A stretch of DNA of 64,000 nucleotides, taken from the NCBI RefSeq assembly GCF_045635475.1, contig NZ_JBJGXI010000005.1, forward strand, positions 62,001 to 126,000, given 5' to 3'. The notes below the pieces were generated by a model. It made no database searches. It was not told the origin of the DNA and worked only from the letters and a program-made list of their open reading frames with translations. The position numbers and the translations under genes were made by a program. This document shows, piece after piece, positions 34,372 to 43,250 of this stretch (position 1 is the stretch's first letter; every line of letters starts with the position of its first letter). This DNA is from JBJGXI01 sp045635475 (GTDB taxonomy: Bacteria > Bacillota > Bacilli > Bacillales > Amphibacillaceae).

Positions 34372-34982
34372 CCCTTCTACCTCCCTGCCTTCGGTATATC
34401 TATACAAGTTTATGCGAAAAGGACAGGCGTATGAGTGAAATTTAATTAAGTTCTATTTAAAATGAAGTTAGTTAACACTAGTAGGTACACTCGGCGAGAG
34501 TGGTTCGCTTATTTGGAGGTGTAGCGACAGATGCAAGTGAAAATCTTACTGAGAACTGTCACTTGTGGGGGTGATTCGACAGTTGTGGGTTGACATCTAC
34601 TTGGGAACTGCCGCTAGTTGGGTTGATTCAACAGATGTGCGTTGGCTTCCGATTGGGAAATGTCGCTAGTTGGCTTGATGTGAATGGATAGGTTAGAATG
34701 AAAAATCACCAAATTTTCACTGACAAACAACTCTTGTTTGTTATAAGCCAGCTTACAGCAAGCATTTCATTAAATAGGTGCACATTCGGCAACATAAAAG
34801 ATCACCGACTCACACTCTCGAAACAGAAATCACAACCACCTAAATCACGTCACATAAGTGAAGCAGAATAGAAAACTAAACTATGCTGTGGAATCCGTAC
34901 TTTTCCAAGGCTGTCGTTTAGGCACACCATTAATCACTAAATCGGATTTAAGCTATTAACCCTCACAATGTCTTCTCACAAA
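34372..34982. other. Long gene-free stretch between dacB and sodF
   Basis: About 610 bp without a credible gene. It contains the dacB promoter region, the three 52-nt tandem repeats listed separately, and about 300 bp of AT-rich sequence (34685-34982) in which I recognise nothing. Confidence 0.6.
34526..34681. repeat. Three tandem 52-nt repeats
   Basis: Units begin at 34526, 34578 and 34630 with GACAGATG, GACAGTTG and AACAGATG. Shared blocks are TGGGAAMTGYCGCTAGTTGG-type and the unit ends TTGATTC or TTGATG. Period is exactly 52 nt; units 2 and 3 are closest. A more decayed fourth unit may precede (34474-34525; it keeps CGCTTATTTGG). No start codon and ribosome site are associated. Confidence 0.8.
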
Positions 34983-35029
34983 TTAAAAGAATAGCAAGCC
35001 TCCTACCTATCGGTAAGAGGCTTGCTATT
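34983..35029 (-). terminator. Terminator at the 3' end of sodF
   Basis: Perfect 13-bp stem AATAGCAAGCCTC (34990-35002) / GAGGCTTGCTATT (35017-35029), overlapping the stop codon, with a T-rich tail on the minus strand. Confidence 0.9.
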
Positions 35030-35903
35030 AAAATAATGGCCACTCTAGTGTTTTTGCTTTTGCAAATCGACCTTGCACATCTTCCCAATTAACAACATTC
35101 CACCAATTATTCACATAATCTCCTCGTTTGGTTTGATATTGCAAGTAGTATGCATGCTCCCAAACGTCTAGTACGAGTAAAGGAATGACATCCCATAAAC
35201 TAAACATTTGATGTTTTTCTACGGTTTGTACACCAAGCCTAGCTGCCCTTGGTTGCCAGACAAGAATTGCCCACCCTACACCTTCGACAGATTTAGCTGC
35301 TTCTGAGAACAATTGTTTAAATTGCTGAAACGAACCAAAATCCTTGTTAATCTGTGCCAGTAAGGAACCAGATGGTTTGCCACCACCACGCGGTGACATA
35401 TTAAACCAAAAGATGGTGTGCAAGTAATGTCCTGACCCATTAAATGCTTGCTCCCGCATCCAATGTTTTATTAAATCCTTATCTAGATTTTTCTTATATA
35501 ATTCTTTTTCTGCCTTATTAAGACCATCGACATATGATTGGTGGTGCTTATCGTGGTGTAGTCTCATAATTTCTTCGGCAATATATGGCTCTAGCGCATT
35601 ATATTTATACGGAAGTGGTGGCAAGCGATGATTGCCTATTGCTACATAATCTTGTTGACGGGGTTGTTCTTTTAACGCTGCTAATAGATAAATTAGCTTC
35701 TGACTTTTTTGTTGTAAATCGATAATCTCATTGTCGGTTATGTCGTCTTTATCAATTTTCTTTTGAACGAGCGCTTTCCATTCTGAAAACTGTGTTTTCC
35801 ATTCTGTTAACTCTTGCTTTTCATGTCCTAGTTTACTAACTTGGGATTCTACCTTTTCTGCCCATTCTAATAATGCAGATAAGTACTCCTGTTTACTATT
35901 CAT
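35028..35903 (-). CDS. sodF: Fe/Mn superoxide dismutase with long N-terminal extension (SodF type)
   Basis: This enzyme converts superoxide to peroxide and oxygen. The catalytic part spans about residues 90-291, with metal ligands in MRLHHDKHHQSYVDGL, GSGHYLHTIFWFNM and LDVWEHAYYLQYQ. Before it, about 85 charged residues likely form a coiled helix (KVESQVSKLGHEKQELTEW), an extension also seen in the B. subtilis iron enzyme SodF (281 residues), which this resembles along its length. It is monocistronic with a strong terminator. Metal preference cannot be read from the sequence. Confidence 0.9.
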   Translation of the reverse strand: MNSKQEYLSALLEWAEKVESQVSKLGHEKQELTEWKTQFSEWKALVQKKIDKDDITDNEIIDLQQKSQKLIYLLAALKEQPRQQDYVAIGNHRLPPLPYKYNALEPYIAEEIMRLHHDKHHQSYVDGLNKAEKELYKKNLDKDLIKHWMREQAFNGSGHYLHTIFWFNMSPRGGGKPSGSLLAQINKDFGSFQQFKQLFSEAAKSVEGVGWAILVWQPRAARLGVQTVEKHQMFSLWDVIPLLVLDVWEHAYYLQYQTKRGDYVNNWWNVVNWEDVQGRFAKAKTLEWPLF

Positions 35904-35977
35904 CGAATCACCTCAGCTATAGCTTATGCTGTTTTTCTTCCTAGGTGATTGTCCTAGCTAAACCGCTCGAATATTGT

Positions 35978-36571
35978 TTATTCTTTGTCCGCACTCCATG
36001 ATTCCTTGAAACGCTCAAAAAATAAATCTGCTTCCTGTTCTACATCTTCCTGCTCTACATCTTCAGGTAAAGGCGGCAGTTCCTCAATAGATTTTAAACC
36101 AAAATAAGTTAAGAAGTCCTTTGACGTTCCAAAAAGAATAGGACGACCAACACCTTCTTTTCTACCTACCTCTTCAACGAGAGATCTAGTAACTAATGTT
36201 TGTACCGGACGATCACTATTTACTCCCCGGATTTCTTCAATCTCTGTGCGCGTAATCGGCTGTTTATAAGCAATGATCGCTAATGTTTCTAATGCTGCTT
36301 GTGATAATCTTGATGATTGCGGTGTTTCCATCAATTTTTGGTAATAGAACGTATGCTCTGGTTTCGTTGTTAAATGGTAGATATCCTTCGATTGCATAAT
36401 GGTAATACCACGTTCTAAATGCTCATACTCATACACCAATTCATTAATGATATGATCAATTTCCGCTCGATTTAATTCTAATATTTTTTGCAATTGCTTC
36501 TTACTTAACCCTTCATCACCGGAAGCAAATAATAACCCCTCTGTTATAGCTTTGAATTCTTTTATGTCCAC
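35978..36571 (-). CDS. scpB: Segregation and condensation protein ScpB
   Basis: ScpB is a winged-helix kleisin partner in the SMC condensin complex that organises and segregates the chromosome. At 197 residues it has two winged-helix domains; the conserved QAALETLAIIAYKQPITRTEIEEIRG is near 90-115. The acidic C-terminal tail includes a repeated EDVEQE. It overlaps the scpA 3' end by 10 nt, as usual. Confidence 0.95.
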   Translation of the reverse strand: MDIKEFKAITEGLLFASGDEGLSKKQLQKILELNRAEIDHIINELVYEYEHLERGITIMQSKDIYHLTTKPEHTFYYQKLMETPQSSRLSQAALETLAIIAYKQPITRTEIEEIRGVNSDRPVQTLVTRSLVEEVGRKEGVGRPILFGTSKDFLTYFGLKSIEELPPLPEDVEQEDVEQEADLFFERFKESWSADKE

Positions 36572-37314
36572 GTCTCATCCTCCATGTGATAAAGCATTAA
36601 TTCTCCAAAAGGTTTGTTCTGCATACAATAGACATGCTTTGCTTTTATTAATTCCAAAATCGCAATAAATGTTGCGACAATGTGCGAGCGGACGGGTACT
36701 TCAAATAGTTGATGAAATGCCAATCCTTCTTTACTTTGACGCAACTGATGAAGCACTTCTTCCATGCGTACTTTTATCGGTATTTCTGCTCGTTGAATTC
36801 TCGTTTCTAACGGTTGATTCCATTTTTTTCGTTCAAATACTTTACTCATCGCATGAAGCATATCATAAATGGAAACATCGCCTTGTACGACAGGTTGCTT
36901 CTCTTCAAAATAATCAAAGATTTGCGGTGGTCGTGTATAGATTTGATTTGCTTCTAATTCTTTTTCTTTCAATGTATGTGCAGCATCTTTATATTTACGA
37001 TATTCAATTAGTCTCCGCATTAGTTCTTCGCGTGGGTCTTCTTCATATGTATCGTCCTCTGAATCCAATTCTTGATTAGGAAGCAGCATCTGGCTTTTCA
37101 TTGCAAGTAAGCTGGCTGCCATAACTAAGTATTCACTAGCTACATTTAATTCCAACTGCTGCATGGTATGAATATAGTGCATATACTGCTCTGTAATCTC
37201 AGCAACAGGTATATCATAAATATCGATTTCATACTGGTTTATTAGATGCAACAGTAAGTCTAGAGGACCTTCAAAGGCATCGATCCTTACCTGGTAAGCG
37301 TTATTCACAACCAT
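36562..37314 (-). CDS. scpA: Segregation and condensation protein ScpA
   Basis: ScpA is the kleisin of the SMC-ScpAB condensin. The N-terminal motif YQVRIDAFEGPLDLLLHLI (about residues 6-24) is diagnostic. The C-terminal winged helix (about 190-250) contacts the SMC ATPase head. 250 residues is the standard length. A GGAAGG site is close to the ATG at 37314; a GTG two codons later has wider spacing and could be used instead. Confidence 0.95.
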   Translation of the reverse strand: MVVNNAYQVRIDAFEGPLDLLLHLINQYEIDIYDIPVAEITEQYMHYIHTMQQLELNVASEYLVMAASLLAMKSQMLLPNQELDSEDDTYEEDPREELMRRLIEYRKYKDAAHTLKEKELEANQIYTRPPQIFDYFEEKQPVVQGDVSIYDMLHAMSKVFERKKWNQPLETRIQRAEIPIKVRMEEVLHQLRQSKEGLAFHQLFEVPVRSHIVATFIAILELIKAKHVYCMQNKPFGELMLYHMEDETWT

Positions 37315-37436
37315 CTTCCTTCCAAACTTCCTGTAGAAATTTTAATTTTTGTCACATTCGCCTATACACATCTCTCCAATTTTCATAGGATATTAATGTA
37401 ATACAATGATAATCCGAAAAAAGGAGGAATTCAATA

Positions 37437-37520
37437 ATGGGTGCAAATTATGGCGGCGGTTTTGCCTTAATTGTTGTGTTGTTCATTCTTCTAATTATCG
37501 TCGGTGCTGCATGGTTGTAA
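37437..37520 (+). CDS. YjcZ-family small sporulation peptide
   Basis: A 27-residue frame reads MGANYGGGFALIVVLFILLI then IVGAAWL. A Gly-rich start followed by one membrane helix is the hallmark of the YjcZ/SscA-like peptides of Bacillaceae spores. A perfect GGAGG site sits 9 nt upstream and a terminator follows 14 nt after the stop. The opposite direction to its neighbours and its own signals argue for a real gene despite the size. Function is unknown in detail; SscA affects spore coat assembly in B. subtilis. Confidence 0.88.
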   Translation: MGANYGGGFALIVVLFILLIIVGAAWL

Positions 37521-37533
37521 TACACCATTAGAT

Positions 37534-37559
37534 AGCCGGGGCCTTTTTGAGCCCTGGCT
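37534..37559 (+). terminator. Terminator after the YjcZ-like gene
   Basis: 9-bp stem AGCCGGGGC (37534-37542) / GCCCTGGCT (37551-37559) with one wobble and a T-run in the loop; T-rich sequence follows shortly. Confidence 0.75.
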
Positions 37560-37711
37560 AGCACCACTTTTTACAATGCCTTTTCTGTCTGCAAAGATTT
37601 ACTTATCTACTTAGCCACAAAAACTATTATACTATAAGTGTCCAAAATTGGACAAAGCACGACTGATTTAGTTGTGGCTAACACTGAATTTAAAGTTAAT
37701 AACAAACAGAA

Positions 37712-37752
37712 TTAAAGCAAGAAAGCCAGCTCTGATCCAAAGAGCTGGCTTT
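37712..37752 (-). terminator. Terminator after ribT
   Basis: Perfect 12-bp stem AAAGCCAGCTCT (37722-37733) / AGAGCTGGCTTT (37741-37752); the T-tract on the minus strand is interrupted. Confidence 0.75.
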
Positions 37753-37764
37753 AATATCGTTTAT

Positions 37765-38109
37765 TTACAAATCACAACGTTTTAAAAATGCTTCTGTCTG
37801 ATTAGTTGAACAAACCGTATATTTATTGTTAAAAACGTCCTTCACACCTTGAACCATCTTTTGCCCCAAACCTAAGTTACGATGAGAAGGATTAACAGTA
37901 ATATGCTGAATAATTGCCCGATCTTCTTCTGTAATCACTCCTACCGCACCTAATATATCCTCTTCTTTCCATAAAAAGAGGTGCCAGTCTGGATTGTTTT
38001 CGTATTCTTTTATCGTCTGCTGCAGTCTTTTCACTTCTTTTTCGTCAGGCATAAAAGACAGCAAACCCATCGCAATTTTTTCGAAATTCTTTTTGTACCG
38101 AATTAGCAT
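37765..38109 (-). CDS. ribT: RibT-like GNAT acetyltransferase
   Basis: The N-terminus MLIRYKKNFEKIAMGLLSFM is nearly that of B. subtilis RibT, the GNAT protein at the end of the riboflavin operon. Acetyl-CoA binding is supported by ITVNPSHRNLGLGQKMVQG near residues 72-90. The product is 114 residues, slightly short, ending EAFLKRCDL. A GAGGGG site before the ATG at 38109 sets the start; the frame to 38244 is not supported. No riboflavin genes or FMN riboswitch lie nearby, so here ribT is uncoupled from the rib operon. Its substrate is unknown. Confidence 0.88.
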   Translation of the reverse strand: MLIRYKKNFEKIAMGLLSFMPDEKEVKRLQQTIKEYENNPDWHLFLWKEEDILGAVGVITEEDRAIIQHITVNPSHRNLGLGQKMVQGVKDVFNNKYTVCSTNQTEAFLKRCDL

Positions 38110-38308
38110 ATGAGACCCCTCATTAAAAATTAGCATCTGTAAAATAGTGAACGACCAATCATTCCGTTTCAATTCTTGTAAATAACTAAGATTACGTGAA
38201 TTATATCGTATTAACAACGGATAGTCTATGGTAAATAAGCACATTTAACAAAAGCGTAAATTATATCCATCTAATAGTATTCTTATGAGATGCGTTTATT
38301 ATGTAATT

Positions 38309-38731
38309 TTACTTTGATCTCAAAATATGAATTATTTGGTAGCCGTCTGACATTTGTCCATTGCGTTTAAATGGAACAAGGTTGAACAGTGCCATCCAGC
38401 CATTAAACAACAGCAATAACTCGATGAAAAAACTTGTAAAATCTTGTTTAAACACATAAAGTACAACAACTACAAAAATATTTAAGATTGGTCCCGCTAG
38501 CGTAATAACAATCCGTTCAAGCTTTGTAAACTCGACGGTCCGCGTACTTAAGGCCCTTCCTCCAAATAAAATATACTTGTGAAATACGACATTTATCTTA
38601 AGGAGCTTGATAGACTTAAACGCGTTGCCACTACCAATATGCAGTGTAACCTCGTCTGCATTTACGAATACTGCTCCAAGGGCATGTCCAAATTCATGAA
38701 CAATTATCCCAATTGGTGCTATAACAAGCAT
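38309..38731 (-). CDS. Small site-2-protease (M50)-like membrane protein
   Basis: The zinc motif HEFGHALGA lies at about residues 12-20, and FNGWMALFNLVPF near 108-120 matches the second M50 metal-binding region, although the usual NxxPxxxxDG becomes NLVPFKRNGQMSDG. It has three or four helices in 140 residues, short for M50 proteins. No ribosome site is found for the ATG at 38731. In frame upstream there are about 17 more hydrophobic codons (W S A I E F I L L V C Y) with an AGGGGATGG motif before them but no ATG, GTG or TTG; a rare start (ATT or CTG) may be used. Substrate unknown. Confidence 0.72.
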   Translation of the reverse strand: MLVIAPIGIIVHEFGHALGAVFVNADEVTLHIGSGNAFKSIKLLKINVVFHKYILFGGRALSTRTVEFTKLERIVITLAGPILNIFVVVVLYVFKQDFTSFFIELLLLFNGWMALFNLVPFKRNGQMSDGYQIIHILRSK

Positions 38732-38803
38732 GTAACAGACTAACAGAATAAATTCAATCGCGGACCATCCCCTTCCCGGTTCTCATAAAACAGCACCATA
38801 AGG

Positions 38804-38836
38804 ACAAGAAAAAAGCGAGTCCGAAGACTCCCTTTT
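38804..38836 (-). terminator. Terminator after ppiB
   Basis: GGGAGTC-TTCG-GACTCGC stem-loop on the minus strand with a stable tetraloop and a TTTTTT tail, starting at the stop codon. Confidence 0.88.
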
Positions 38837-39271
38837 TTATACTTCTTCTACATGTACTTTTTTCATTACGTCACCTTGTTTAATTCTGAGTACAGTATCC
38901 ATGCCTTCGGTAACTTGTCCAAAAACAGTGTGAACACCGTTTAAATGTGGTTGTGCTTCATGCACAAGAAAGAATTGACTGCCGCCTGTATCTTTTCCTG
39001 CATGTGCCATTGAAAGAGAACCAGCAACGTGTTTATGTGGATTTCCTTCTGTTTCACATTTGATCGTATAGCCTGGTCCACCAGCACCAGTTCCAGATGG
39101 GTCGCCACCTTGAGCTACGAAACCTGGAATAACACGGTGGAAAATCACGCCATCATAAAAGCCACTGTTCGCTAGTTTTTCAAAGTTTGCTACCGTGTTA
39201 GGAGCTGCTTCATCATACATTTCAATTTTAATTACTTCACCATTTTCAAATTCAATTGTTGCTTGTTTCAT
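38837..39271 (-). CDS. ppiB: Peptidyl-prolyl cis-trans isomerase B (cyclophilin)
   Basis: A cytoplasmic cyclophilin of 144 residues that assists protein folding. Characteristic blocks are FHRVIPGFVAQGGDPSGTG (about 44-62), SMAHAGKDTGGSQFFLVH (near 86-103) and LNGVHTVFGQV. Length and position beside lysA match B. subtilis PpiB. An AGGAGG site lies before the ATG and a terminator follows directly. Confidence 0.96.
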   Translation of the reverse strand: MKQATIEFENGEVIKIEMYDEAAPNTVANFEKLANSGFYDGVIFHRVIPGFVAQGGDPSGTGAGGPGYTIKCETEGNPHKHVAGSLSMAHAGKDTGGSQFFLVHEAQPHLNGVHTVFGQVTEGMDTVLRIKQGDVMKKVHVEEV

Positions 39272-39288
39272 GTTAAATTTCCTCCTTT

Positions 39289-40587
39289 TTATTCATACGA
39301 TAAATCGTTTCTTACAACATCTTTAAATGTTTCACGCTGAATGACTAAACGATCTTCTCCATCTTCAATAAACACGACTGCCGCTTTCGGGAAACGATTA
39401 TAATGATTGGACATGGAATAACCATATGCACCTGTACTGAATACAGCGAGTAAATCTCCATGCTCTACAATGGGAACATCTAAATCCCATATTAACATAT
39501 CTCCAGATTCGCAACACTTTCCAGCAATCGATACTTTTTCTACTAGCGGCTGATTTACTTTATTGGCAACAACTGCATCATACTTCGCTTGGTATAAGGC
39601 TGGTCGGATATTATCTGTCATACCGCCATCAACGGACACGTATTTACGAACGTTTGGAATATCTTTGATTGATCCTAACGTATAAATAGTCGTACCCGCA
39701 TTACCAACAATCGCTCTACCTGGCTCTATCCAAATTTCTGGTAACGACATATCATTCCGCTCTACCTGCTTTGTCACTTCTTTGACAAGCGCTTCCACAT
39801 ACCCGTTTAGCGGTAATGGATCATCATCTTTTGTATAACGGATTCCAAAACCACCACCCAAATTTAATACTTGTGGTTCGTAATTATAGTCATTCTTCCA
39901 CGCTTTAAACGTATCGAACAGCCTTCTCACTGCCATTACAAAACCATCAGTCTCAAAAATTTGTGAACCGATATGACAATGTAATCCTTTTACGGAAATA
40001 TTAGGTTCTTTTTGTACTAATTTAAAAGCTTGTTCTGCTTGACCATTGGATAAATCGAAGCCGAATTTTGAGTCTTCATTCCCTGTTAATATATAATCAT
40101 GGGTGTGTGCCTCAATCCCAGGTGTAACCCGTAATAACACGTTTACAGTGTGGTCATAGTTTTTTAGTACATCTTTTAATAACTCTATTTCATAAAAGTT
40201 ATCGATCACAATACAACCAATTTTATGTTCGACTGCCATTTCTAGTTCTTGAAAGCTTTTATTGTTTCCATGCATATGAATTCTTTCTACAGGAAAATCC
40301 GCCTGTAATGCTGTATACAATTCTCCTTGAGATACCACATCTAAGCTCAGCTTTTCTTGTTTAGCTATTTGAAGCATCGCAACAGATGAAAATGCTTTGC
40401 TTGCATAAGCAACTTGTGCCCGGATACCTAAGTGATCAAAAGTATCTACAAAAGCTCTTGCATTATCACGAATCATATTAACATCATATACAAACAATGG
40501 CGTACCATATTTGTTTGCCAAATAGGCTGCATCAACTCCACCTATAGTTAAATTCCCTTCCGTATTTGCTACAAGAGATCGGCTCAT
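39289..40587 (-). CDS. lysA: Diaminopimelate decarboxylase
   Basis: LysA performs the last step of lysine synthesis, decarboxylating meso-diaminopimelate. The PLP-binding lysine is in YASKAFSS (about residue 65); HIGSQI, the glycine loop LGGGFGI, EPGRAIV and the substrate-binding CCESGD follow in order. 432 residues is the usual length. As in B. subtilis it lies downstream of spoVAF. No lysine riboswitch is visible in the 190 bp upstream. Confidence 0.96.
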   Translation of the reverse strand: MSRSLVANTEGNLTIGGVDAAYLANKYGTPLFVYDVNMIRDNARAFVDTFDHLGIRAQVAYASKAFSSVAMLQIAKQEKLSLDVVSQGELYTALQADFPVERIHMHGNNKSFQELEMAVEHKIGCIVIDNFYEIELLKDVLKNYDHTVNVLLRVTPGIEAHTHDYILTGNEDSKFGFDLSNGQAEQAFKLVQKEPNISVKGLHCHIGSQIFETDGFVMAVRRLFDTFKAWKNDYNYEPQVLNLGGGFGIRYTKDDDPLPLNGYVEALVKEVTKQVERNDMSLPEIWIEPGRAIVGNAGTTIYTLGSIKDIPNVRKYVSVDGGMTDNIRPALYQAKYDAVVANKVNQPLVEKVSIAGKCCESGDMLIWDLDVPIVEHGDLLAVFSTGAYGYSMSNHYNRFPKAAVVFIEDGEDRLVIQRETFKDVVRNDLSYE

Positions 40588-40620
40588 TTATTCACACCTC
40601 CATACATGTCTAGACTGCAA

Positions 40621-40688
40621 GCGAAAATCCCTTATCACCATTATCCATTATTCTACAACGAATAACATAATGATTAGGACAAGGGATT
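40621..40688 (-). terminator. Probable terminator of the spoVA operon
   Basis: AATCCCTT (40626-40633) pairs with AAGGGATT (40681-40688), with further imperfect pairing inside; only a short T-run (TTTT) follows. It separates spoVAF from lysA. Confidence 0.5.
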
Positions 40689-40781
40689 CTATAATGGTTA
40701 AGACTCATCTATAGAGGATATACATCTTAAGCCAATAATAAAATTAATTTACCATAACTTGCAATACAGTTCAACTTTTAG

Positions 40782-42245
40782 TTACGGTTGCTTGTTGTCA
40801 TTTCGCGGATGAACAATGCCTGGTCTTTGTTTTGTCAATGGTACAGAAACACGGAAAATAATTTGCGTTAGCGCTTTGCCATCAAACGGGAGAAATGGCC
40901 ATAAATATGGTGTATTCAATGATTTCGTGCACGCTAACAACAGGACATACAGTGTAAAACCAATGACTAGTCCTTTGGCACCGAAAAAAGCGGTTATGAT
41001 CGCAAGGATGACCCGACTAATTTTGTTAGCCATGCTTAATTCATAACTTGGGGTCGCAAAAGAACCAATCGCACTAAGTGCAACATATAAAATAACCTCT
41101 GCACTAAATAACCCTACATCGATCGCGATTTGTCCGATTAGTACTGCTGCAATTAACCCCATTGCTGTTGATAAAGGGGTAGGGGTATGGATCGCAGCCA
41201 TGCGTAAAAACTCGATACCAATGTCGGCCATAATTAACTGCAAAATAATCGGGATATTCCCCTGTTCATTTGGGCCTATGAATTGCAATTCCGCTGGTAC
41301 CATCGTTGGATCTTTTACCATCAATAACCAAAGAGGTAATAAAAAAATCGACATACATATACCGAAAATCCTGATCCAGCGGATAAATGTACCAACGACA
41401 GGAGCTTGTCGATATTCTTCCGCATGCTGTACATGATGAAAGTATGTTGTAGGTGTAATGATCATACTTGGAGATGTATCAACCATAATTAACACATGTC
41501 CTTCGAATAAATGGCTTGAGGCAACATCCGGCCTTTCTGTATAGCGAACCATTGGAAAAGGATTAAATCCTTGTTTTACAAGATACTCCTCAACCGTTTT
41601 GTCCGCCATCGATAAGCCATCTATTTCAATGTGTTTCATTTCATCTTTAATTAATTTTACTAAGCCAGGATCAGCTACATCCTGTATGTAGGAGATACAT
41701 ATATCCGTTTTTGAACGTTCTCCGACTTTTACAATTTCATTTCTTAGTCTTTCATCTCTTACTCTTCTTCTCGTCAGCGCAGTATTTTCTATAATGTTTT
41801 CTGTGTATCCATCTCTTGATCCACGAACAACTTTTTCCGTATCAGGTTCTTTTGGTGAACGCCCTGGGTAGCTTCTCACATCCACGACTAAAGTATCACT
41901 CGCTCCGTCAATAAATACGACGATTAAGCCAGATAACAGCTGATCCACTGCCTCATCCATCGATGAGACACGTGTAACCTGTTGATGGACTAATCTGTTT
42001 TCAATAATATCTGGTACTTTTAGTGTGCTTTTCTCGTTGTCATTTATTTCTACTAACTTTTTTAGTAGTTCTACAATAATAGCGGTATCGCAAAGCCCTG
42101 TTAAATAATACAAATCAACTTGCTTTTTTAAGACTGTAATTTTCCGGTATCCAATATCAAAAGAAGTTCCTACGCCAATATGTTCTTTCAAATAAGCTTG
42201 GTTTTCTTTAATCTTAGCGGAGATTGGATGTTTCGTTTTTGGCAT
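40782..42245 (-). CDS. spoVAF: Stage V sporulation protein AF (GerA-like)
   Basis: SpoVAF resembles the A subunit of GerA-type nutrient germination receptors and sits in the spore inner membrane; in B. subtilis it modulates germination. The 487-residue protein has a soluble N-terminal half with the family pattern ILSYIQDVADP-type (SYIQDVADPGLV) and FPMVRYTERPD, and four or five helices in the C-terminal half. The ATG at 42245 is preceded by GAGGTGG; 42254 lacks this. Its start overlaps spoVAEA by 32 nt. Confidence 0.94.
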   Translation of the reverse strand: MPKTKHPISAKIKENQAYLKEHIGVGTSFDIGYRKITVLKKQVDLYYLTGLCDTAIIVELLKKLVEINDNEKSTLKVPDIIENRLVHQQVTRVSSMDEAVDQLLSGLIVVFIDGASDTLVVDVRSYPGRSPKEPDTEKVVRGSRDGYTENIIENTALTRRRVRDERLRNEIVKVGERSKTDICISYIQDVADPGLVKLIKDEMKHIEIDGLSMADKTVEEYLVKQGFNPFPMVRYTERPDVASSHLFEGHVLIMVDTSPSMIITPTTYFHHVQHAEEYRQAPVVGTFIRWIRIFGICMSIFLLPLWLLMVKDPTMVPAELQFIGPNEQGNIPIILQLIMADIGIEFLRMAAIHTPTPLSTAMGLIAAVLIGQIAIDVGLFSAEVILYVALSAIGSFATPSYELSMANKISRVILAIITAFFGAKGLVIGFTLYVLLLACTKSLNTPYLWPFLPFDGKALTQIIFRVSVPLTKQRPGIVHPRNDNKQP

Positions 42246-42804
42246 GATTTCCACCTCTCTCTAAAATAATTTCAATCGCTTTTCTTGTGATAGGAGAACC
42301 TTTTTTTATATCATCACTTCCCCGCATTTTCCCTATATCACCAATTGCGATTACTACGGGAATGTCCAATTGGTCTAAAGAATAAATTGTGTCGCCATTG
42401 ATTCGGCCATGTTCTGGGATAGGTACTCCTTCTTTATCAACGCCATTTGGGATCAACTTCCCATCTTTGTCAATCGAAAAATTAACTCTCGTCCATTCCA
42501 TATTCCTTGTATTGGCTGCAACAGCAATCGCGCCAATGATCTCAATTGTGTGATCATTGGCTATATCGATGAGAATACGTTCCCCCGCACCAACTCCAGG
42601 TATACCCGCATCATCAATAAGCACATACACCGGGTCATGCTTTGCGCTATGAATCGCTTTTATAACCTCTTCAGAAGAGACATGAGAAGGGTTATCGGAC
42701 AAATAAGCTAAACATGTACCGCCTAACTTGCCCGCCAAATAATCCAGTGTTTTTCTGGCATATTCATCCCCATCAGTAATGATAATCACTTTTCTTTTGT
42801 CCAT
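42214..42804 (-). CDS. spoVAEA: Stage V sporulation protein AEa
   Basis: A soluble protein of 196 residues with the SpoVAEa pattern: KVIIITDGDEYARKTL at the start, DDAGIPGVGAGE near 85-96 and IPVVIAIGDIGKMRG near 152-166. Its role is unknown; it is part of the SpoVA set involved in dipicolinate transport. A GGGGG ribosome site before the ATG at 42804 sets the start. It follows spoVAB directly by 29 nt, without the AC, AD and AEb genes that normally lie between. Confidence 0.93.
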   Translation of the reverse strand: MDKRKVIIITDGDEYARKTLDYLAGKLGGTCLAYLSDNPSHVSSEEVIKAIHSAKHDPVYVLIDDAGIPGVGAGERILIDIANDHTIEIIGAIAVAANTRNMEWTRVNFSIDKDGKLIPNGVDKEGVPIPEHGRINGDTIYSLDQLDIPVVIAIGDIGKMRGSDDIKKGSPITRKAIEIILERGGNHAKNETSNLR

Positions 42805-42833
42805 GGTGTTACCCCCTTCCAACAACAGAAAGT

Positions 42834-43250
42834 TTACTTAACAAAAATCAGCCATTGAAATAATGATCCACATATTTTACCTAAAACAATTGCCATCATA
42901 AACCAAATAAGGTGACTTTGAAGCCCTACACGTTTGGCTAATATCGGAAATACATTCAGGACTTCGGTTAGAGCTGCTGCGAGCATTCCAACAAATACAC
43001 CGTGAAACGCTCCCCAAATGACAACGACAAGTAAAGATACGTGCAAAACGGCATTTGTAAACGACAAATAAGTACCAAATAGTGCCCCAAGAATAACAGC
43101 TGCTTCATATACGCGAATAAACCGATTTGTTTTTGTTAATTGAGTTAGTCTTGGTATAATGCCCAAAACCGTTAAAAAAGCTACAAGTCCACCACCAACA
43201 ATTAGACCTGATGCAAGCCCAATAAAAAGTTCACTTAGACGAATGATCAT
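42834..43250 (-). CDS. spoVAB: Stage V sporulation protein AB
   Basis: A 138-residue protein with four membrane helices. The N-terminal GLASGLIVGGGLVAFLTVLG and the following IIPRLTQLTKT agree with SpoVAB. SpoVAA and SpoVAB are forespore inner-membrane partners of the SpoVA channel in Bacillus. The gene overlaps spoVAA by 20 nt. Confidence 0.92.
   Translation of the reverse strand: MIIRLSELFIGLASGLIVGGGLVAFLTVLGIIPRLTQLTKTNRFIRVYEAAVILGALFGTYLSFTNAVLHVSLLVVVIWGAFHGVFVGMLAAALTEVLNVFPILAKRVGLQSHLIWFMMAIVLGKICGSLFQWLIFVK

Noticed and set aside
34526..34681. CRISPR array
   Set aside because: The 52-nt units are contiguous without spacers and diverge from each other, and no cas gene is near.
38110..38308. 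FMN riboswitch before ribT
   Set aside because: No RFN-element motif can be read on either strand.
40588..40781. Lysine riboswitch before lysA
   Set aside because: None of the conserved L-box sequence is present; only the spoVA-end hairpin is seen.
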